A stretch of 64,000 bases of DNA. Source: Peteryoungia aggregata LMG 23059. GTDB lineage: Bacteria; Pseudomonadota; Alphaproteobacteria; Rhizobiales; Rhizobiaceae. The notes beneath the pieces were generated by a model. It had not been told where the DNA came from. It made no database searches and was given only the letters and a program-made list of their open reading frames with translations. Positions 62,981-64,000 of this stretch are shown one piece after another; positions within the stretch are counted from its first letter, which is position 1; every line of letters starts with the position of its first letter. The position numbers and the translations under genes are program-made. The stretch covers positions 216,328 through 280,327 of the forward strand of contig NZ_JAUSUW010000007.1 in the NCBI RefSeq assembly GCF_030814435.1, read 5' to 3'.

Positions 62981-63991
62981 TTAGAACGAGCGAACGAGAC
63001 GGACGAAGCCGGTCCACTCAGATGCAGCGTTGTCCTGGTCGAAGTAGTCAACGGTAGCCGACAGGTCGAGACCGGTGGCGATGTTGTACTCGGCCAGAAG
63101 ACCTGCGCCCCAAGCGTCATCGCCGGAGTCGAAGCCAACTTCACCCCAGTAGTTGATGGACGGGGTGATCTTCAGCTTTTCAGTTGCCTTGAAGCCGTAA
63201 GCTGCACCGACGGTCCACTCTGCCAGGCTGGCGTAAGCGGATTCGCCAGAAGCATAGGCGCCATACAGTTCGAACGTGCCCGGGCCGAGGTCAGCAGCAA
63301 CCTTGGCGGAGAGAGCGCCTTCTTCGGCGTCGAAGTCGTATACGCCCCAGAACGACAGGGTAGCTGCGCCGAGCGAAGCCGAAGCATAAGCTTCTGCACC
63401 GAGGTCGTCGAAGCCTACGTCGGTCAGCTCGTCAACGCCGAGGCCAACGGTGAAGGCGTCGGTCGAGTAGGTGTAGGAAACCATGTCGAACTTCGTGCCG
63501 TCAGCGAAGGCGTCGTTTTCGCCCGAGATACCAACGTCATCCCAGAAGGTAACCGAGTAACCAGCCTTGAAGCCACCAACGGTGATGTAGGCCTGTTCGA
63601 TCTGAGCAACCTGGTTGGCAGTGATGGTGTCGCCAGCGCCGTCAGTCCAGGACGTGGAGTCGCTGGTGGCCTGCAGGCGGATGTAGGAACCGATCGTGCC
63701 GATTTCCGAGTCGTTCTTGGCCTGGAACTCAACGCGAGCGCGGGTCGTGAACGAGCCACCGAAGTCTTCGCCTTCAGTCTTCGACCAGTCGTAGGCAAAA
63801 CGAACGCTACCCGAGATCTTCAGGCAGGTTTCGGTGCCGGGGATGTAGAAGTAGCCGGTGCCGAAGGCGTCGCAAACGCGAACGTATTCCATGGGCTCGG
63901 GCTCGGCGGCGACGATTGCGTCAGCGGCCTGAGCGCCGGAAACTACAGCGAGAGCTGCAGCGGAGCCGAGAAGAAGGCTCTTGATGTTCAT
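62981..63991 (-). CDS. Alphaproteobacterial porin (PF02530 type)
   Basis: Outer-membrane general porin of 336 residues. A signal peptide (LLLGSAAALAVVSGAQAADA) is followed by a beta-barrel with alternating aromatic and polar residues, ending LVRSF with the C-terminal phenylalanine typical of outer-membrane porins. A CDAFGTGYFYIPGTETCLK segment carries two cysteines that are conserved in RopA-type rhizobial porins. The codon use is highly biased (AAC, GAAG, GTC), suggesting strong expression. The ATG lies nine bases from the window's right edge, so its promoter is not visible. Confidence 0.93.
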   Translation of the reverse strand: MNIKSLLLGSAAALAVVSGAQAADAIVAAEPEPMEYVRVCDAFGTGYFYIPGTETCLKISGSVRFAYDWSKTEGEDFGGSFTTRARVEFQAKNDSEIGTIGSYIRLQATSDSTSWTDGAGDTITANQVAQIEQAYITVGGFKAGYSVTFWDDVGISGENDAFADGTKFDMVSYTYSTDAFTVGLGVDELTDVGFDDLGAEAYASASLGAATLSFWGVYDFDAEEGALSAKVAADLGPGTFELYGAYASGESAYASLAEWTVGAAYGFKATEKLKITPSINYWGEVGFDSGDDAWGAGLLAEYNIATGLDLSATVDYFDQDNAASEWTGFVRLVRSF

Positions 63992-64000
63992 TATTGACCT

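Overview
The window is 64 kb of GC-rich (about 60%) alphaproteobacterial chromosome. Gene order and repeat types fit the family Rhizobiaceae (Rhizobium/Agrobacterium-like). Evidence includes the alr-radA-cvpA-purF order, the lepB-rnc-era-recO block next to acpS, rsh and rpoZ, a PF02530-type rhizobial porin, a DUF3563 small protein, a RIME-like dispersed repeat, a single Rel/Spo homologue, and the psd-pssA pair. I found no rRNA, tRNA, CRISPR array, integrase or insertion-sequence transposase.

Layout. 0-6.4 kb: alr, an inserted ParDE toxin-antitoxin pair, radA, cvpA, purF, a RIME-like repeat and a short-chain dehydrogenase. 6.4-17 kb: two EamA-type exporters, a membrane diguanylate cyclase, cysS, three tandem GFA-fold genes with a tiny membrane protein, proline iminopeptidase, citramalate synthase and a LOG protein; two composite palindromic repeats sit here. 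17-28.5 kb: a LysM envelope protein, an Atm1-type ABC exporter, a second diguanylate cyclase, psd-pssA, an SRAP protein divergent from a Nudix gene, small secreted and hypothetical proteins, and ygfZ. 28.5-36 kb: HD hydrolase, tyrosine phosphatase and a NadQ-like regulator in one overlapping operon, then an MscS remnant and the NAD genes nadC, nadB and nadA. A foreign-looking gene on the other strand separates nadB from nadA, and a clean palindrome lies just upstream of nadA. 36-46 kb: a giant DUF2339 membrane protein, HD and MOSC proteins, a GIY-YIG nuclease embedded in repeats, an MFS transporter, a 31-codon ORF with a structured leader, recO, and a TetR/AbrB pair with a perfect palindrome between them. 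46-55 kb: core housekeeping block (era, rnc, lepB, acpS, DUF2062, DUF3563, rsh, rpoZ, NYN protein, repeat, DUF3830, smpB). 55.1-58.7 kb: a lower-GC island between smpB and dapA. 58.7-64 kb: dapA, a lytic transglycosylase, an alpha/beta hydrolase and a porin.

The most interesting part is the island at 55.1-58.7 kb. It encodes a 784-residue protein that appears to combine a PD-(D/E)XK nuclease, a DGQHR (DndB-like) domain and a C-terminal HEPN-like segment. This gene is coupled by an ATGA overlap to a Dam/D12-class adenine methyltransferase. A perfect 9-bp-arm inverted repeat and a G-quadruplex-prone tract lie upstream. This looks like a compact two-gene restriction-modification or phage-defence system of unusual architecture. 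Second-tier items are the GIY-YIG gene whose C-terminus and stop are supplied by a dispersed repeat, the NadQ/nadA operator with a split nad locus, a 31-codon ORF with an alternative-pairing leader, and a triple-hairpin region between rpoZ and rsh.
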